A stretch of 64,000 nt of DNA from Prolixibacter bellariivorans ATCC BAA-1284 (lineage in GTDB: Bacteria; Bacteroidota; Bacteroidia; Bacteroidales; Prolixibacteraceae): positions 310,001 to 374,000 of the forward strand of contig NZ_JHXO01000001.1 of the NCBI RefSeq assembly GCF_000621705.1. The letters run 5' to 3'. This document shows positions 18,060-26,843 of the stretch, one piece after another. The translations under genes were made by a program, and so were the position numbers. The notes below the pieces were generated by a model that worked only from the letters and a program-made list of their open reading frames with translations, was not told the DNA's origin and did no database searches. Numbering within the stretch: the stretch's first letter is position 1; each line of letters starts with the position of its first letter.

Positions 18060-19235
18060 TTATTTTTGAAATAAAGAAGATATGCTTTCGCGGTTGGCTT
18101 CGCAAATGCCCCTTTCGGTGATGAGGCCGGTAACCAGTCGGGCCGGCGTAACATCGAAGCCGTAATTGGCTACCGGACTACCTTCCGGCATGATGCGAAC
18201 AGTATGAACTTCTCCTTCCGGCGAAATGCCTTCCATTTCATTCACTTCGCTTGCTCCTCGTTGTTCGATGGGAATTTCCTGAACGCCGTCATTCAGATTG
18301 AAGTCGAACGTGCTGGAAGGTAGCGCCACGTAAAATGGAATTTGATTGTCTTTCGCCGCCAACGCTTTCAGGTAGGTTCCGATTTTGTTGGCCACATCGC
18401 CGGTAGCTGTTGTTCGGTCGCTACCCACAATACAAATGTCGACCATCCCGTGTTGCATGAGGTGGCCTCCGGTATTGTCCGGAATGACCGTATGCGGAAC
18501 ACCTTCCTGTTCCAGTTCCCAGGCGGTGAGCCTTGCTCCCTGGTTACGCGGCCGGGTTTCGTCGACCCAAACATGTACCGGGATGCCTTTCAGGAAGGCT
18601 TTGTAAATAGGAGCGGTGGCCGTTCCCCAATCAATGCAGGCCAGCCAGCCGGCGTTGCAGTGTGTGAGAATGTTCACCGGAGCGCCGTTTTTCTTTTTAC
18701 TGATGGCTTCGATAAGCTCGCAACCGTATTCACCGATTTGCTCCGACCACGAAATTTCGCGGTTCTTCAGCTCTGTTGCTTTTTCCAGTGCGAGCTTTAC
18801 CACTGTTTCCTTATCGGCATAATCGCTTAATGCATCGACCATTTCGTCAATCAAAATGGCTAGATTGACAGCTGTTGGCCGGGCTGTTTTCAGAAAGGAC
18901 GCTTTTTCGTTGAGGTATTCCTGCAAGGAATTTTTTTCATCGAAGTGCAAAAGTGCCAGGTATATTCCAAAGGCACCGGTCACACCAATTAGAGGCGCTC
19001 CGCGGACCGTCATGTTCCGGATCGCTTCGAAGGCATCGCTCTCGTTTTTTAAATGTACCGTCTCAAAGGAAAAGGGCAAACGCCGTTGATCGATGACATC
19101 GACAATGGTTGCATCGTTTTCGTTTACCCAAATGGTATGATAATGTTGATCGTTAACTCTCACTGGTGCAGGTTTTGCTTTTTTTAAAGAGAAATTTCTC
19201 CGGATAAAAGTAAGAAGGCTTTGTGAAAGCACCAC
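18060..19235 (-). CDS. mtnA: S-methyl-5-thioribose-1-phosphate isomerase
   Basis: 391 aa, somewhat longer than most MtnA because of an N-terminal extension of about 20 residues. Converts methylthioribose-1-phosphate to methylthioribulose-1-phosphate. Motifs seen are RNMTVRGAPLIG, RPTAVNLA, ILTHCNAG with the catalytic cysteine, DETRPRNQGARLT, and VGSDRTTATGDVANKIGT with the catalytic aspartate, plus VTPARLVTGLITE at the C-terminus. First gene of the three-gene salvage operon. Confidence 0.93.
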   Translation of the reverse strand: MVLSQSLLTFIRRNFSLKKAKPAPVRVNDQHYHTIWVNENDATIVDVIDQRRLPFSFETVHLKNESDAFEAIRNMTVRGAPLIGVTGAFGIYLALLHFDEKNSLQEYLNEKASFLKTARPTAVNLAILIDEMVDALSDYADKETVVKLALEKATELKNREISWSEQIGEYGCELIEAISKKKNGAPVNILTHCNAGWLACIDWGTATAPIYKAFLKGIPVHVWVDETRPRNQGARLTAWELEQEGVPHTVIPDNTGGHLMQHGMVDICIVGSDRTTATGDVANKIGTYLKALAAKDNQIPFYVALPSSTFDFNLNDGVQEIPIEQRGASEVNEMEGISPEGEVHTVRIMPEGSPVANYGFDVTPARLVTGLITERGICEANRESISSLFQK

Positions 19236-19276
19236 GGAACTTCGTCATATTCCTGAAAAAGGGATTCTGTGAGAGC

Positions 19277-19310
19277 AAAAAAAACGCCCCGGATTCAACG
19301 GAGCGTTTTT
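19277..19310. terminator. Hairpin terminator between the membrane gene and mtnA
   Basis: AAAACGC-C-CCG pairs with CGG-A-GCGTTTT (one mismatch), flanked by long A and T runs. On the minus strand it lies just past the stop of the membrane gene at 19336 and before mtnA, separating the two transcripts. Confidence 0.75.
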
Positions 19311-19335
19311 GAACTGGTTAATTGATATTTTGTGT

Positions 19336-20007
19336 TTACTGTGCAGGTTCAGGTTCCGGTACGCCTTCTGTTTCGTTCAGTACGGCTTGGTAAAGGCTCG
19401 CGAATGAGGCATTTACCCAGATTCTTGCGGGAATAATTCCGACAACGAGCATGATTAGGCCGGCAAGGAAAATGAAGATGGAGACAATCGCCATCCAGAA
19501 AATCCGCCATCCGTGTCCACGGGTCATCCGCCAACTTTCTTCCACGGCTGAAATCGGATCGAGGTGTTTGTCCATCACCAGGTACGATACGAATACCAAT
19601 CGGCAGGCGAAAATGATTCCCGGAAGAATAATAGCTACAAATCCAAGTCCGACAATAGCTACCGTTAAAAGATTTGCCAGAATGATGTTCAGGTAATTTT
19701 TAAAACCAACAAGAAAAGTTTCTACTTCAATTTTTTCACCCCTAACTGCCTGAATGAACATCAAGTCGGCCGCATATTTAATAATTGGAAGAAACAGGAA
19801 ATAGTAGGCCAGCCCGAAAATACTCGTGAGAAAAATAGCCCATCCCATGTTCCCGTCATGTTGCATTATTTTCATTGGAAATTCCAAAATGGACACAACC
19901 ATTACCACCAGGAAAAGGTGGAGAAAATAGGTCTTCATGATCTCCCAGCCGAAGCCAAAGGCTTTTCCGGAACCGGGTTTCAGTTGTTTGTAATCAATGA
20001 CTTTCAT
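19336..20007 (-). CDS. Multi-pass membrane protein of unknown function
   Basis: 223 aa with about five hydrophobic segments (roughly 25-48, 55-80, 100-145, 165-195). The motif DPISAVEESWRMTRGHGWRIFW resembles the family of small DUF975 / glycerophosphodiesterase-membrane-domain proteins, whose role is unknown. The C-terminus ends in a short Glu-Pro tail. It is preceded by a motif and promoter arrangement at 20048-20095 shared with the next gene, suggesting control by the LuxR-type protein at 20494. Confidence 0.75.
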   Translation of the reverse strand: MKVIDYKQLKPGSGKAFGFGWEIMKTYFLHLFLVVMVVSILEFPMKIMQHDGNMGWAIFLTSIFGLAYYFLFLPIIKYAADLMFIQAVRGEKIEVETFLVGFKNYLNIILANLLTVAIVGLGFVAIILPGIIFACRLVFVSYLVMDKHLDPISAVEESWRMTRGHGWRIFWMAIVSIFIFLAGLIMLVVGIIPARIWVNASFASLYQAVLNETEGVPEPEPAQ

Positions 20008-20047
20008 GGCGTATATTTTTTTCGTTTGTTTGACATATATTTTGATG

Positions 20048-20095
20048 TAAAGCTATGCATCCCTTTATTTACAGGCTAACTACCAAAGTAGTGTT
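20048..20095 (-). promoter_or_regulatory. Promoter plus regulator motif (copy 1) for the membrane gene
   Basis: On the minus strand, AACACTACTTT (20095-20085) is followed after 29 bases by TAGCTTTA (20055-20048), one base off TAnnTTTG. The predicted start near 20041 leaves a leader of about 34 bases. The motif-to-promoter offset is the same as in copy 2. Confidence 0.55.
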
Positions 20096-20107
20096 TTGCC
20101 GTTTTCG

Positions 20108-20323
20108 TTACTTTAATGTGCATTTTCCTACCAGGATGGAAACCATCTGTGGTGAAGAATGATGTTGTACCTCGTGCGATTGTTTTTGCTGAGGTGCGGC
20201 AACCAGAATGGTTAACGTGACTGCCAGCAATATATATACCAGGTGATTCATTACCCATTGTTTTCCTTCGGTTAATATTCTGTTTACCTGATTTTCCGAT
20301 TTTGTATTTGTTGTTGCTTTCAT
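20108..20323 (-). CDS. Small single-span membrane protein
   Basis: 71 aa from the ATG at 20323. A charged N-terminus (MKATTNTKSENQVNR) leads into one hydrophobic span (NHLVYILLAVTLTILVAA, about residues 25-43) and a polar tail with Gln, His and Ser. I know no family for it. Support for a real gene comes from its own well-placed promoter and regulator motif 30 bases upstream and from the shared control with its neighbour. Longer in-frame starts in other frames over the same DNA look like noise. Confidence 0.55.
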   Translation of the reverse strand: MKATTNTKSENQVNRILTEGKQWVMNHLVYILLAVTLTILVAAPQQKQSHEVQHHSSPQMVSILVGKCTLK

Positions 20324-20353
20324 GACCAATCGTTTTTGATTGAATTTCTACTT

Positions 20354-20401
20354 CAAAAGTACGACGGGCCAACACCGGATTTTAGCGACCTAAGTAGTGT
20401 T
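20354..20401 (-). promoter_or_regulatory. Promoter plus regulator motif (copy 2) for the small membrane gene
   Basis: On the minus strand, AACACTACTTA (20401-20391) is followed after 29 bases by TACTTTTG (20361-20354), a perfect TAnnTTTG. There is no -33 element, as expected of an activator-dependent promoter. The predicted start lies about 24 bases before the start codon. Confidence 0.6.
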
Positions 20402-20411
20402 CGATCTTTTT

Positions 20412-20441
20412 CCTACTTTGGTAGGGAGTAACACTACTTTA
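20412..20441 (+). promoter_or_regulatory. Regulator motif copies 3 and 4 upstream of the LuxR-type gene
   Basis: Copy 4, AACACTACTTTA (20430-20441), faces the LuxR-type gene. Copy 3, CCTACTTTGGTAGG (20412-20425), shares the CTACTTTGGTAG core seen at copy 1. Copies 2 and 4 are inverted around copy 3, so the stretch 20389-20442 could also fold as an imperfect hairpin. This divergent region probably serves both genes. Confidence 0.5.
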
Positions 20442-20493
20442 GTTGTCTGCCTGATTTTCACGCGTTATTAGAAATATTACGTATTTTTATGTT

Positions 20494-21429
20494 ATGCTAT
20501 TTTATCTGCTACTTGTCATATTTGCATTTAGCTCCGCACTCACTGCCGGTGGTGTGATGTTGTCGCAACGGTTGAGGAACCGTTTTGAGACTGGTTTTCT
20601 TACGTCGGTGCAGTATTTTCAAATATTTACGTATGCCTTTGGTTTCTATGGACTTTGGGGAAGTGTGCTGCTCCGTACGTTCATATCTTCGTTTGTTCAA
20701 ACGGATTTGACAGAGCGGATTACCGGAATCATGACGTTTATCGGAATTCCGTTTTTAGTAGCTTCCTGGTACATGCTGGTCAGGGCTTCCATTGAAATGT
20801 CAGGACGGTCGACACGCCGATCGTTTATTATATTTTTCCTGCTTTTTAATCTTGTCGGGTTGGCTTTGCTCGGAGGTGGAATTTACCAATATCCCGATAT
20901 TGAAGTCCGGATACTACTAAAGTATTACTACATTTCTTTCAATTCACTCTTCTTTTTGCTATCCGCCATCCTGATTTTGATGGATGGAAAGAAGCAAAGT
21001 CTGGTTTTTTCCGACCGATTGTGGGTGGCGGTTGGATTTGTTATCGTCGCCGTTGTTCAAGGAGTTTTTCTGGAATTCTATCGTGAAAATCATTATATCG
21101 GAGCAATTTTCATTCTGTTCTATTTTCTTGGGAACGCTTTTTTGCCCATTTTCCTTACCTATTTAGCCGATTTATCGATGATGGAGGCTGAGAATACCGG
21201 GAAAGGGAACATGTCGTTTAAATCGTTTTGCCGGAAATATGAGATTTCGCCCAGGGAGGCTGAGATTGTCCTGGAAATTTGCAAAGGGCTCACCAATCAG
21301 GATATTGCAGACAAACTGTTTATCAGCCTGCAAACCGTGAAGGATCACACCCATCGCATTTATCTCAAAACTTTCGTGAAAAACCGCACGCAGCTGGCTA
21401 ACCTCATTAAAGAGAAAACAGATCTCTAA
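20494..21429 (+). CDS. Membrane-embedded LuxR-type transcriptional regulator
   Basis: 311 aa. Residues 1-235 hold seven hydrophobic segments in a receptor-like array with no recognisable receiver domain. Residues about 240-305 form a LuxR/GerE HTH (EISPREAEIVLEICKGLTNQ, DIADKLFISLQTVKDHTHR). It probably senses something in or across the inner membrane and binds DNA directly. Its likely targets are its own promoter and the two minus-strand membrane genes, all carrying the AACACTACTT motif. Its last four bases overlap the end of the convergent dehydrogenase gene. Confidence 0.8.
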   Translation: MLFYLLLVIFAFSSALTAGGVMLSQRLRNRFETGFLTSVQYFQIFTYAFGFYGLWGSVLLRTFISSFVQTDLTERITGIMTFIGIPFLVASWYMLVRASIEMSGRSTRRSFIIFFLLFNLVGLALLGGGIYQYPDIEVRILLKYYYISFNSLFFLLSAILILMDGKKQSLVFSDRLWVAVGFVIVAVVQGVFLEFYRENHYIGAIFILFYFLGNAFLPIFLTYLADLSMMEAENTGKGNMSFKSFCRKYEISPREAEIVLEICKGLTNQDIADKLFISLQTVKDHTHRIYLKTFVKNRTQLANLIKEKTDL

Positions 21430-22451
21430 TTTTTCTCGCTAAAAACGACTTCGTTGACCAATTTTTCGCCTTCCAGGAATGCCCGGATGTTTTCCATGGT
21501 CGTGCCGGCAATGTTGAGCATTGCTTCGCGGGTGAAGAATGCCTGGTGCGACGTAATGATAACATTGTTGAAGGTGAGCAGGCGTGCCAGGGTATCGTCG
21601 AACAACACGCGGTCAGAAAGGTCTTCAAAGAAAAATTCACTCTCCTCTTCGTACACATCCAGTCCGGCCGAACCAATCTGTCCCGATTTTAATCCGTCAA
21701 TTAAATCAGACGTTTTGATCAGTTTTCCCCGTCCGGTGTTGATGACCATCACGCCCGGCTTCATCATGTCAATAGCGTCTTTGTCAATCAACCATTTGGT
21801 TTCCCGCGTCAGCGGACAATTCAACGATATGATGTCCGACATTTGCATCAGGGAATCCAGATCAGTGTAACGGAATCCGACCTCTTCCGCATATTTCTTA
21901 TCAGGATACGGATCATAAGCCAGAACCTCCATGTCGAATCCACGAAGGATTTTCACCAGCGCTTTCCCGATTTTTCCGGTTCCGATAACGCCGGCCGTTT
22001 TTCCCTGCATGGTAAATCCCATCAGCCCGTTGAGCGTGAAGTTGGAGTCGCGGGTGCGGAAATAGGCCCGGTGAATTTTCCGGTTCAACGTCATCATCAA
22101 CGCGACGGTGTGTTCAGCAATGGCGTTAGGCGAATATGCCGGAACACGGACAATGGGGATTTTCCCCTTGGCGTATTTCAAATCGACGTTGTTGAAGCCT
22201 GAGCAACGCAGGGCAATCAGCTTTACACCGAATCCTGTCAGCTGGTCAATCACTTCTTTGGAAATAATATCGTTGACAAACACCACCACCACATCGGCGT
22301 CTTTCGCCAAAATACAGTTGTCGGGGGTAATGTGATACTGGAAGTACTTTATTTTGAAGCCGTACTCGCTGTTCAGTTGATCGAAAACTTCCTTGTCGTA
22401 GGGTTTCGTATCGAAAAGGGCGATTAGGGGCTGTTTCTTCTCTTCGGTCAT
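21426..22451 (-). CDS. ldhA: D-2-hydroxyacid dehydrogenase (fermentative D-lactate dehydrogenase type)
   Basis: 341 aa. Reduces pyruvate to D-lactate with NADH in the usual assignment. NAD-binding glycine motif GVIGTGKIGKALVK, catalytic Arg in RCSGFNNVD, Asp/Glu region in SAGLDVYEEESEFFFED and catalytic His in ITSHQAFFT are in order. The long SEFFFEDLSDRVLFDD insert is typical of the D-LDH branch rather than glycerate or phosphoglycerate dehydrogenases. It stands alone and converges with the LuxR-type gene by a 4-base overlap. Confidence 0.88.
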   Translation of the reverse strand: MTEEKKQPLIALFDTKPYDKEVFDQLNSEYGFKIKYFQYHITPDNCILAKDADVVVVFVNDIISKEVIDQLTGFGVKLIALRCSGFNNVDLKYAKGKIPIVRVPAYSPNAIAEHTVALMMTLNRKIHRAYFRTRDSNFTLNGLMGFTMQGKTAGVIGTGKIGKALVKILRGFDMEVLAYDPYPDKKYAEEVGFRYTDLDSLMQMSDIISLNCPLTRETKWLIDKDAIDMMKPGVMVINTGRGKLIKTSDLIDGLKSGQIGSAGLDVYEEESEFFFEDLSDRVLFDDTLARLLTFNNVIITSHQAFFTREAMLNIAGTTMENIRAFLEGEKLVNEVVFSEKN

Positions 22452-22643
22452 GATAAAGATTTATGGTTATGCAATCTGTTCGTTAAACAGCTTATGGTAA
22501 CTAAAGGTTCGTTTCAGGAATCATAGGTAAGCAAGTAAACATCTTCGGAAGCGTTGGAAAACAATACTCCCATTTTCAAAACGATTTTTTATTACCTTGA
22601 AATCCTCCTACTGAAAAGAATTAAATGAATATTTTACTGCTTT

Positions 22644-23126
22644 ATGTCGATATCATTTCTACCCATCGGAACTATTTTCACACCGTTTAAAAGCAAAGAA
22701 GGAATGCCCATTCAATCGCGTTTAGCGAAAGGCGCCAAAGGCCGGATTGAGTTGAAGGAGGAATTTGTGCCCGGCTTACTCGATTTGGATGGATTCTCCC
22801 ACATTATCCTGGTTTATTATTTTCATGAATCGAAAAATTTTGAGTTGCAGGTAGAGCCTTTTCTCGAGAATAAGAAACATGGAGTATTTGCAACAAGAGC
22901 TCCCAAGAGGCCTAATGCCATTGGAATGTCAGTTGTCAAGCTGTTGCGTATTGACAACAATATTCTGGAAGTGGAAAATATCGATGTGCTTGATGGTACT
23001 CCGCTTCTGGACATTAAGCCTTACATCCCGCAGTTCGACATCCATCAGGTAGAGAAAAGTGGTTGGATTGAAGACAAAGAGGATGATATGAAGGATATTC
23101 AATCGGACGACCGTTTTGATAAATAA
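22644..23126 (+). CDS. TrmO/TsaA family tRNA-t6A methyltransferase
   Basis: 160 aa. Members methylate N6-threonylcarbamoyladenosine at position 37 of tRNA using SAM; the archetype is E. coli TrmO. The signature GVFATRAPKRPNAIGMS is present, preceded by LLDLDGFSHIILVYYFHES and followed by VLDGTPLLDIKPYIP. It is shorter than the E. coli enzyme, matching the compact single-domain form. A monocistronic gene followed by an imperfect hairpin at 23138-23173 that lacks a T-run. Confidence 0.85.
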   Translation: MSISFLPIGTIFTPFKSKEGMPIQSRLAKGAKGRIELKEEFVPGLLDLDGFSHIILVYYFHESKNFELQVEPFLENKKHGVFATRAPKRPNAIGMSVVKLLRIDNNILEVENIDVLDGTPLLDIKPYIPQFDIHQVEKSGWIEDKEDDMKDIQSDDRFDK

Positions 23127-23277
23127 TTATCAATAGAGCCAAAGAGCGAATTATGGCAGACTCGCTCTCTGGCATTGGGAAATCGATTTTTTCGGCCGTT
23201 TTGCATTTGTATTATCGGGAACCTTTACTCGATACTCGGTTCGATAATCAAATTCAAATTTCCTATGGTTGAGGTCG

Positions 23278-23739
23278 CTATCTCCTGGAATTTATCGCTA
23301 ATTGTCCGTCAATACTGGCTTTGCCTCCGCCGGCTATCAGAACAATGATGGCCAGTCCGAATAGCAGAATAAAATATTCCAGGCCCTCGGTCTTGTTGGC
23401 TTGTCCGTACCAGTTCATGAAAAAGCCGGCATGGATATGGACACTTAGTACAACTCCTATAAAGTTTGCTATGATTCCGAAGGCTGCTACTCTAGTCAGG
23501 AATCCAAAGAAAACAAATAGTGAACCAAAAAATTCAATGATGATGACCAGTAGTCCAATTACATAAGGCAAACCAATTGTGCCTGTTAAAAAACCCATGG
23601 TTCCTTCAAAACCACCGCCTCCGAACCAACCCAAAAGTTTTTGCGCTCCATGCGGAAAGATCACGATGGCCAAAGCTAACCTGGCCACCAGAGCCAGTAC
23701 GTTTGAAGTGTCAGTAATCAACAGATTTTTCAATTTCAT
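23278..23739 (-). CDS. DoxX family membrane protein
   Basis: 153 aa with four hydrophobic segments. The DoxX features are LALAIVIFPHGAQKLLGWFGGGG near the N-terminus, split here as LALAIVIFPHGAQ and KLLGWFGGGG, and EFFGSLFVFFGFLTR in the middle. Proteins of this family are inner-membrane and often linked to quinone or thiol redox, with no fixed activity. The start carries a plain N-terminus without cleavable signal. Isolated gene. Confidence 0.85.
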   Translation of the reverse strand: MKLKNLLITDTSNVLALVARLALAIVIFPHGAQKLLGWFGGGGFEGTMGFLTGTIGLPYVIGLLVIIIEFFGSLFVFFGFLTRVAAFGIIANFIGVVLSVHIHAGFFMNWYGQANKTEGLEYFILLFGLAIIVLIAGGGKASIDGQLAINSRR

Positions 23740-23952
23740 TTTCTATAATTTAAATGATACTTGGTTTTCAAAAAACACCACCTTTAAGGTTACTGGGGAA
23801 TTTCAACGAATCTTCTATTCTCTTTTGCACTAGTATGCATAGGAAAGGAGATTTTTTGGGGTTGTATACGCTTTTGCCTCTGGTAAGTTCTATTGGGCTT
23901 ATTTTCAGCAAGCGTTGCTGCCATTCAGAATACGATATACTGGCAAAATAAA

Positions 23953-23978
23953 AGGCTGCCTCTGGAGAGAAGCAGCCT
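23953..23978 (-). terminator. Terminator downstream of the beta-mannosidase gene
   Basis: AGGCTGC (23953-23959) pairs with GCAGCCT (23972-23978), and the minus strand continues into TTTTATTTT, 29-54 bases past the mannosidase stop. Confidence 0.7.
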
Positions 23979-24006
23979 CGTTGTATCGTTGAAATAAACT
24001 CTCTTT

Positions 24007-26583
24007 TTAATACGTATCGGCAAGGGTCTGGATTTTCAGCTTATCGGCCAAATCCGGAACACTTTTCCCCTTGGTATAACATTCGATGGTTACCTTCTCG
24101 TTGGGCAACAGGTCGAAATAGTTGTCGGTAAAGAACAGGTCGGCATCGGTGTCTGCGCTCAGGTAAACATTTTTCGCGAGCTTATCTGTCGAAAGCGTGA
24201 TGCTGTAACCATTGGGCAACTCAAACAGTTCCGCTTTGACATGTGCTTTTGGCAGCGGCAAATTTTTGATGTCGTGGAAATATAAATTATTAGTTGAAAG
24301 CGTTTTGCCGTTTTCTGAAACCGTGCAAACCAACAGCGAATGATGCGTGTCGATGGGCTTCAAAACATTGTCTCTCCGGAAATCGACATATGATTCTGAA
24401 GCGTTGGGTTTAATGGTGGTTTCAACGTCTTTTTGCCATAAAACATTTCCATCGAAATCGACAATTTGCAGGTGAATTTGCCCGTCGAAAGCTTTCAATC
24501 GGTCGCTAACCACATACACTTTGATAAACTTCTTCGTTTCGATGGGCGAAATGAGTACCGGAGCAAAAGCTTTCTTCGCGAAATATTGCAGGGCTTTCCA
24601 ACGTTGGTAGTAGTCGGTACTCGACCACGATGCCACCGGCCAGCAATCGTTGAGCTGCCAGTAAAGCGAGCCCATGACATACGGCATAGCCCGGCGGTGA
24701 GCCTCCATAGCCTCTCTAACGCCCTCGGCTTGCAATACCTGTCCAACGTACAGGAATGACTCGAAATCTTTCGGTTTCTTGTAATGACGATCCATGTATT
24801 CCACAATGGTTCCGTTACCGATGGATGAGCGCTGATGCGATTTCATCACATCGGAATAAATGCTGAAATCCTTCGGTTCAGCATACTGTTTCACGGTCTT
24901 CAATTCCGGGAAACTCTGGAAGCCATATTCACTCATGAAACGGGCCAGATGGGTATCATAGCTGCTGAACGGTTCTTTTCCCCACCAAACGCCCCAGTAA
25001 TGATCGTCGCCACTCACCAGGTCCGGAACCACTCCGGGACCCGACGATGGGCTTGAACTCCAGTAAGCACGTGAAGGATCGTATTCCTTTACAACCGAGG
25101 GCAAAATATCGTGGAAGATGGTGGTATATGATTTCCAAATGGAATCGGCATCTGCTTTGTTCTTTGCTTCCTCTTTCTGCTGCCATCCCCATTGTTTCCA
25201 GGCAGCCAAACACTCGTTATTTCCGCACCATAAAGCGATGGACGGATGATTGCGCAGCCGCTTCACATTGTCGATGGCTTCCTGTTTGACGTTGTCCAGA
25301 AAGGCTTTGTCGCCCGGGTACATGGCACAGGCAAACATGAAATCCTGCCAAACCAAAATACCGGCTTCATCGCACAGATTGTAGAAAATGTTGTTTTCGT
25401 AAATACCACCGCCCCACACGCGCAGCATGTTGAAGTTCGATTCTTTGGCAGTCTCGATGACTTTCTTGTAATTTTTATCGGTTACCCGTGATGGGAAAAT
25501 GTCGTTAGGAATGTAGTTGGCACCTTTCATGAAGACGGGTACACCATTCAGTTCAAAATAAAACGTGCGGCCCTTGTCATCTTTTTTCTGAACCAGTTTC
25601 AGCGTCCTGATACCAATGCGCACCGAGCGGGTTGCTGTAGTGACATCGGTCTTCACTTCACCGTTAATGGTGTATAGATTTTGTGCGCCCAACCCGTTTG
25701 TCCACCATAGTTTGGGATTTTGGATGGAGAATTTTACAGGGTAGGTTTGAGTTCCCTTTTGCAAATTGACATTGGCTGTTGCCAGAACCTTTCCATCGTT
25801 GCTAACGGTTAGTTGCGCTGGTCCATCTTTCTCCGCATCGATTTCAAAAACAGCGGTCATTTCTGCCTGTGCTTTGGAAACGCTGTCCTGGACAATATGC
25901 AGATCAGCAATCCGGTCGGAGTCCCATGCCTTCAGGTACACGGGACGCCAAACGCCGCTGGAAACCAAACGCGGGCCCCAGTCCCAACCATAGTCGTAAC
26001 CGGCTTTTCGGGTGTAAACTGACACTTTTTTATCTCCGGGCACTTTTCCCATTTCGGCCAGGTCATTGTCCGAGACGGGAATAACGTATCCGTTGGCGTC
26101 GTATTTTTTAATTCCTTCATTGATGGGCGATTTGAAAACAATGCGCAAGTCGTTTTTGCCTTTCTTCACCACGTCCTTTACGTCAACCTGCCACTCACGA
26201 AACATGTTGTCGGCCGAAAGTACCTGTTCATCGTTAACAAAAACATCGGCATATGTGTCGAGGCCTTTAAAATCGAGTGCAATTCGATCATGACGCATCA
26301 TCGCCGGTGTTACCTGGAAAGTGGTTTTGTATTCCCAGTCAACTTTATCAACCCACTGCACATCATGCTCGTTTAATCGGTAGAACGGATCTTCTATTTT
26401 TCCGTTTTTCATCAGGTCGGTATGGACACAACCTGGTACATTTGCCGGCAACCAATCATTTTTATCAGCCTGACTGAACTGCCAGCCGTCTTTCAGTTCT
26501 ACTTTAATGGCCTGGTGAGATGCACTGCTGCAGCCCATCAGCGCTATAAGTCCCATTAATGCCAATGCTTTAAGTTTGTTCAT
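24007..26583 (-). CDS. GH2 beta-mannosidase, lipoprotein
   Basis: 858 aa, standard for family GH2 mannosidases. Lipoprotein signal with lipobox LIALMGCSSA. Sugar-binding and Ig-like domains precede a TIM barrel. The acid/base is Glu457 in WCGNNECL and the nucleophile Glu552 in MSEYGFQSFP, as in characterised Bacteroides beta-mannosidases. HRRAMPYVMGSLYWQLNDCW is a further family block. It removes terminal beta-mannose, probably in the periplasm or at the inner face of the outer membrane. It precedes two same-strand sugar genes by transcription order only loosely (260-base gap to 26844). Confidence 0.93.
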   Translation of the reverse strand: MNKLKALALMGLIALMGCSSASHQAIKVELKDGWQFSQADKNDWLPANVPGCVHTDLMKNGKIEDPFYRLNEHDVQWVDKVDWEYKTTFQVTPAMMRHDRIALDFKGLDTYADVFVNDEQVLSADNMFREWQVDVKDVVKKGKNDLRIVFKSPINEGIKKYDANGYVIPVSDNDLAEMGKVPGDKKVSVYTRKAGYDYGWDWGPRLVSSGVWRPVYLKAWDSDRIADLHIVQDSVSKAQAEMTAVFEIDAEKDGPAQLTVSNDGKVLATANVNLQKGTQTYPVKFSIQNPKLWWTNGLGAQNLYTINGEVKTDVTTATRSVRIGIRTLKLVQKKDDKGRTFYFELNGVPVFMKGANYIPNDIFPSRVTDKNYKKVIETAKESNFNMLRVWGGGIYENNIFYNLCDEAGILVWQDFMFACAMYPGDKAFLDNVKQEAIDNVKRLRNHPSIALWCGNNECLAAWKQWGWQQKEEAKNKADADSIWKSYTTIFHDILPSVVKEYDPSRAYWSSSPSSGPGVVPDLVSGDDHYWGVWWGKEPFSSYDTHLARFMSEYGFQSFPELKTVKQYAEPKDFSIYSDVMKSHQRSSIGNGTIVEYMDRHYKKPKDFESFLYVGQVLQAEGVREAMEAHRRAMPYVMGSLYWQLNDCWPVASWSSTDYYQRWKALQYFAKKAFAPVLISPIETKKFIKVYVVSDRLKAFDGQIHLQIVDFDGNVLWQKDVETTIKPNASESYVDFRRDNVLKPIDTHHSLLVCTVSENGKTLSTNNLYFHDIKNLPLPKAHVKAELFELPNGYSITLSTDKLAKNVYLSADTDADLFFTDNYFDLLPNEKVTIECYTKGKSVPDLADKLKIQTLADTY

Positions 26584-26843
26584 GTCCTTTTGTTTGGTAA
26601 TTGGTTCTTCGTTTTACCTGTTGCCATTGCTGAAAATGGTCAGCCTGATCTTCTATTCCCAATAACGGTTAGTTGTTCGTAGTTATTATGTATAGTCAGC
26701 TTTCAAAATACGAGCAGCCCCAAGATATAAATTATGTTTTAACAAGAAGGCAGAAAGTCGGTTTTAGTCTTTCTGAATAATGGGATTATGAAGGTATGAA
26801 ATCCTTTTGGCTACTCCTCTGTATCTTTTAATGCTACCGAAGA

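Noticed and set aside
21426-21429. Overlap of the LuxR-type and dehydrogenase genes as a sign of miscalling
   Set aside because: Both proteins end normally; a 4-base convergent overlap is common.
23138-23173. Terminator after trmO
   Set aside because: The stem has a mismatch and no T-run follows, so it is noted only as a hairpin.
23754-23951. 65-codon frame between the DoxX and mannosidase genes
   Set aside because: No family resemblance, odd composition, and it overlaps the region holding the DoxX promoter; treated as chance.
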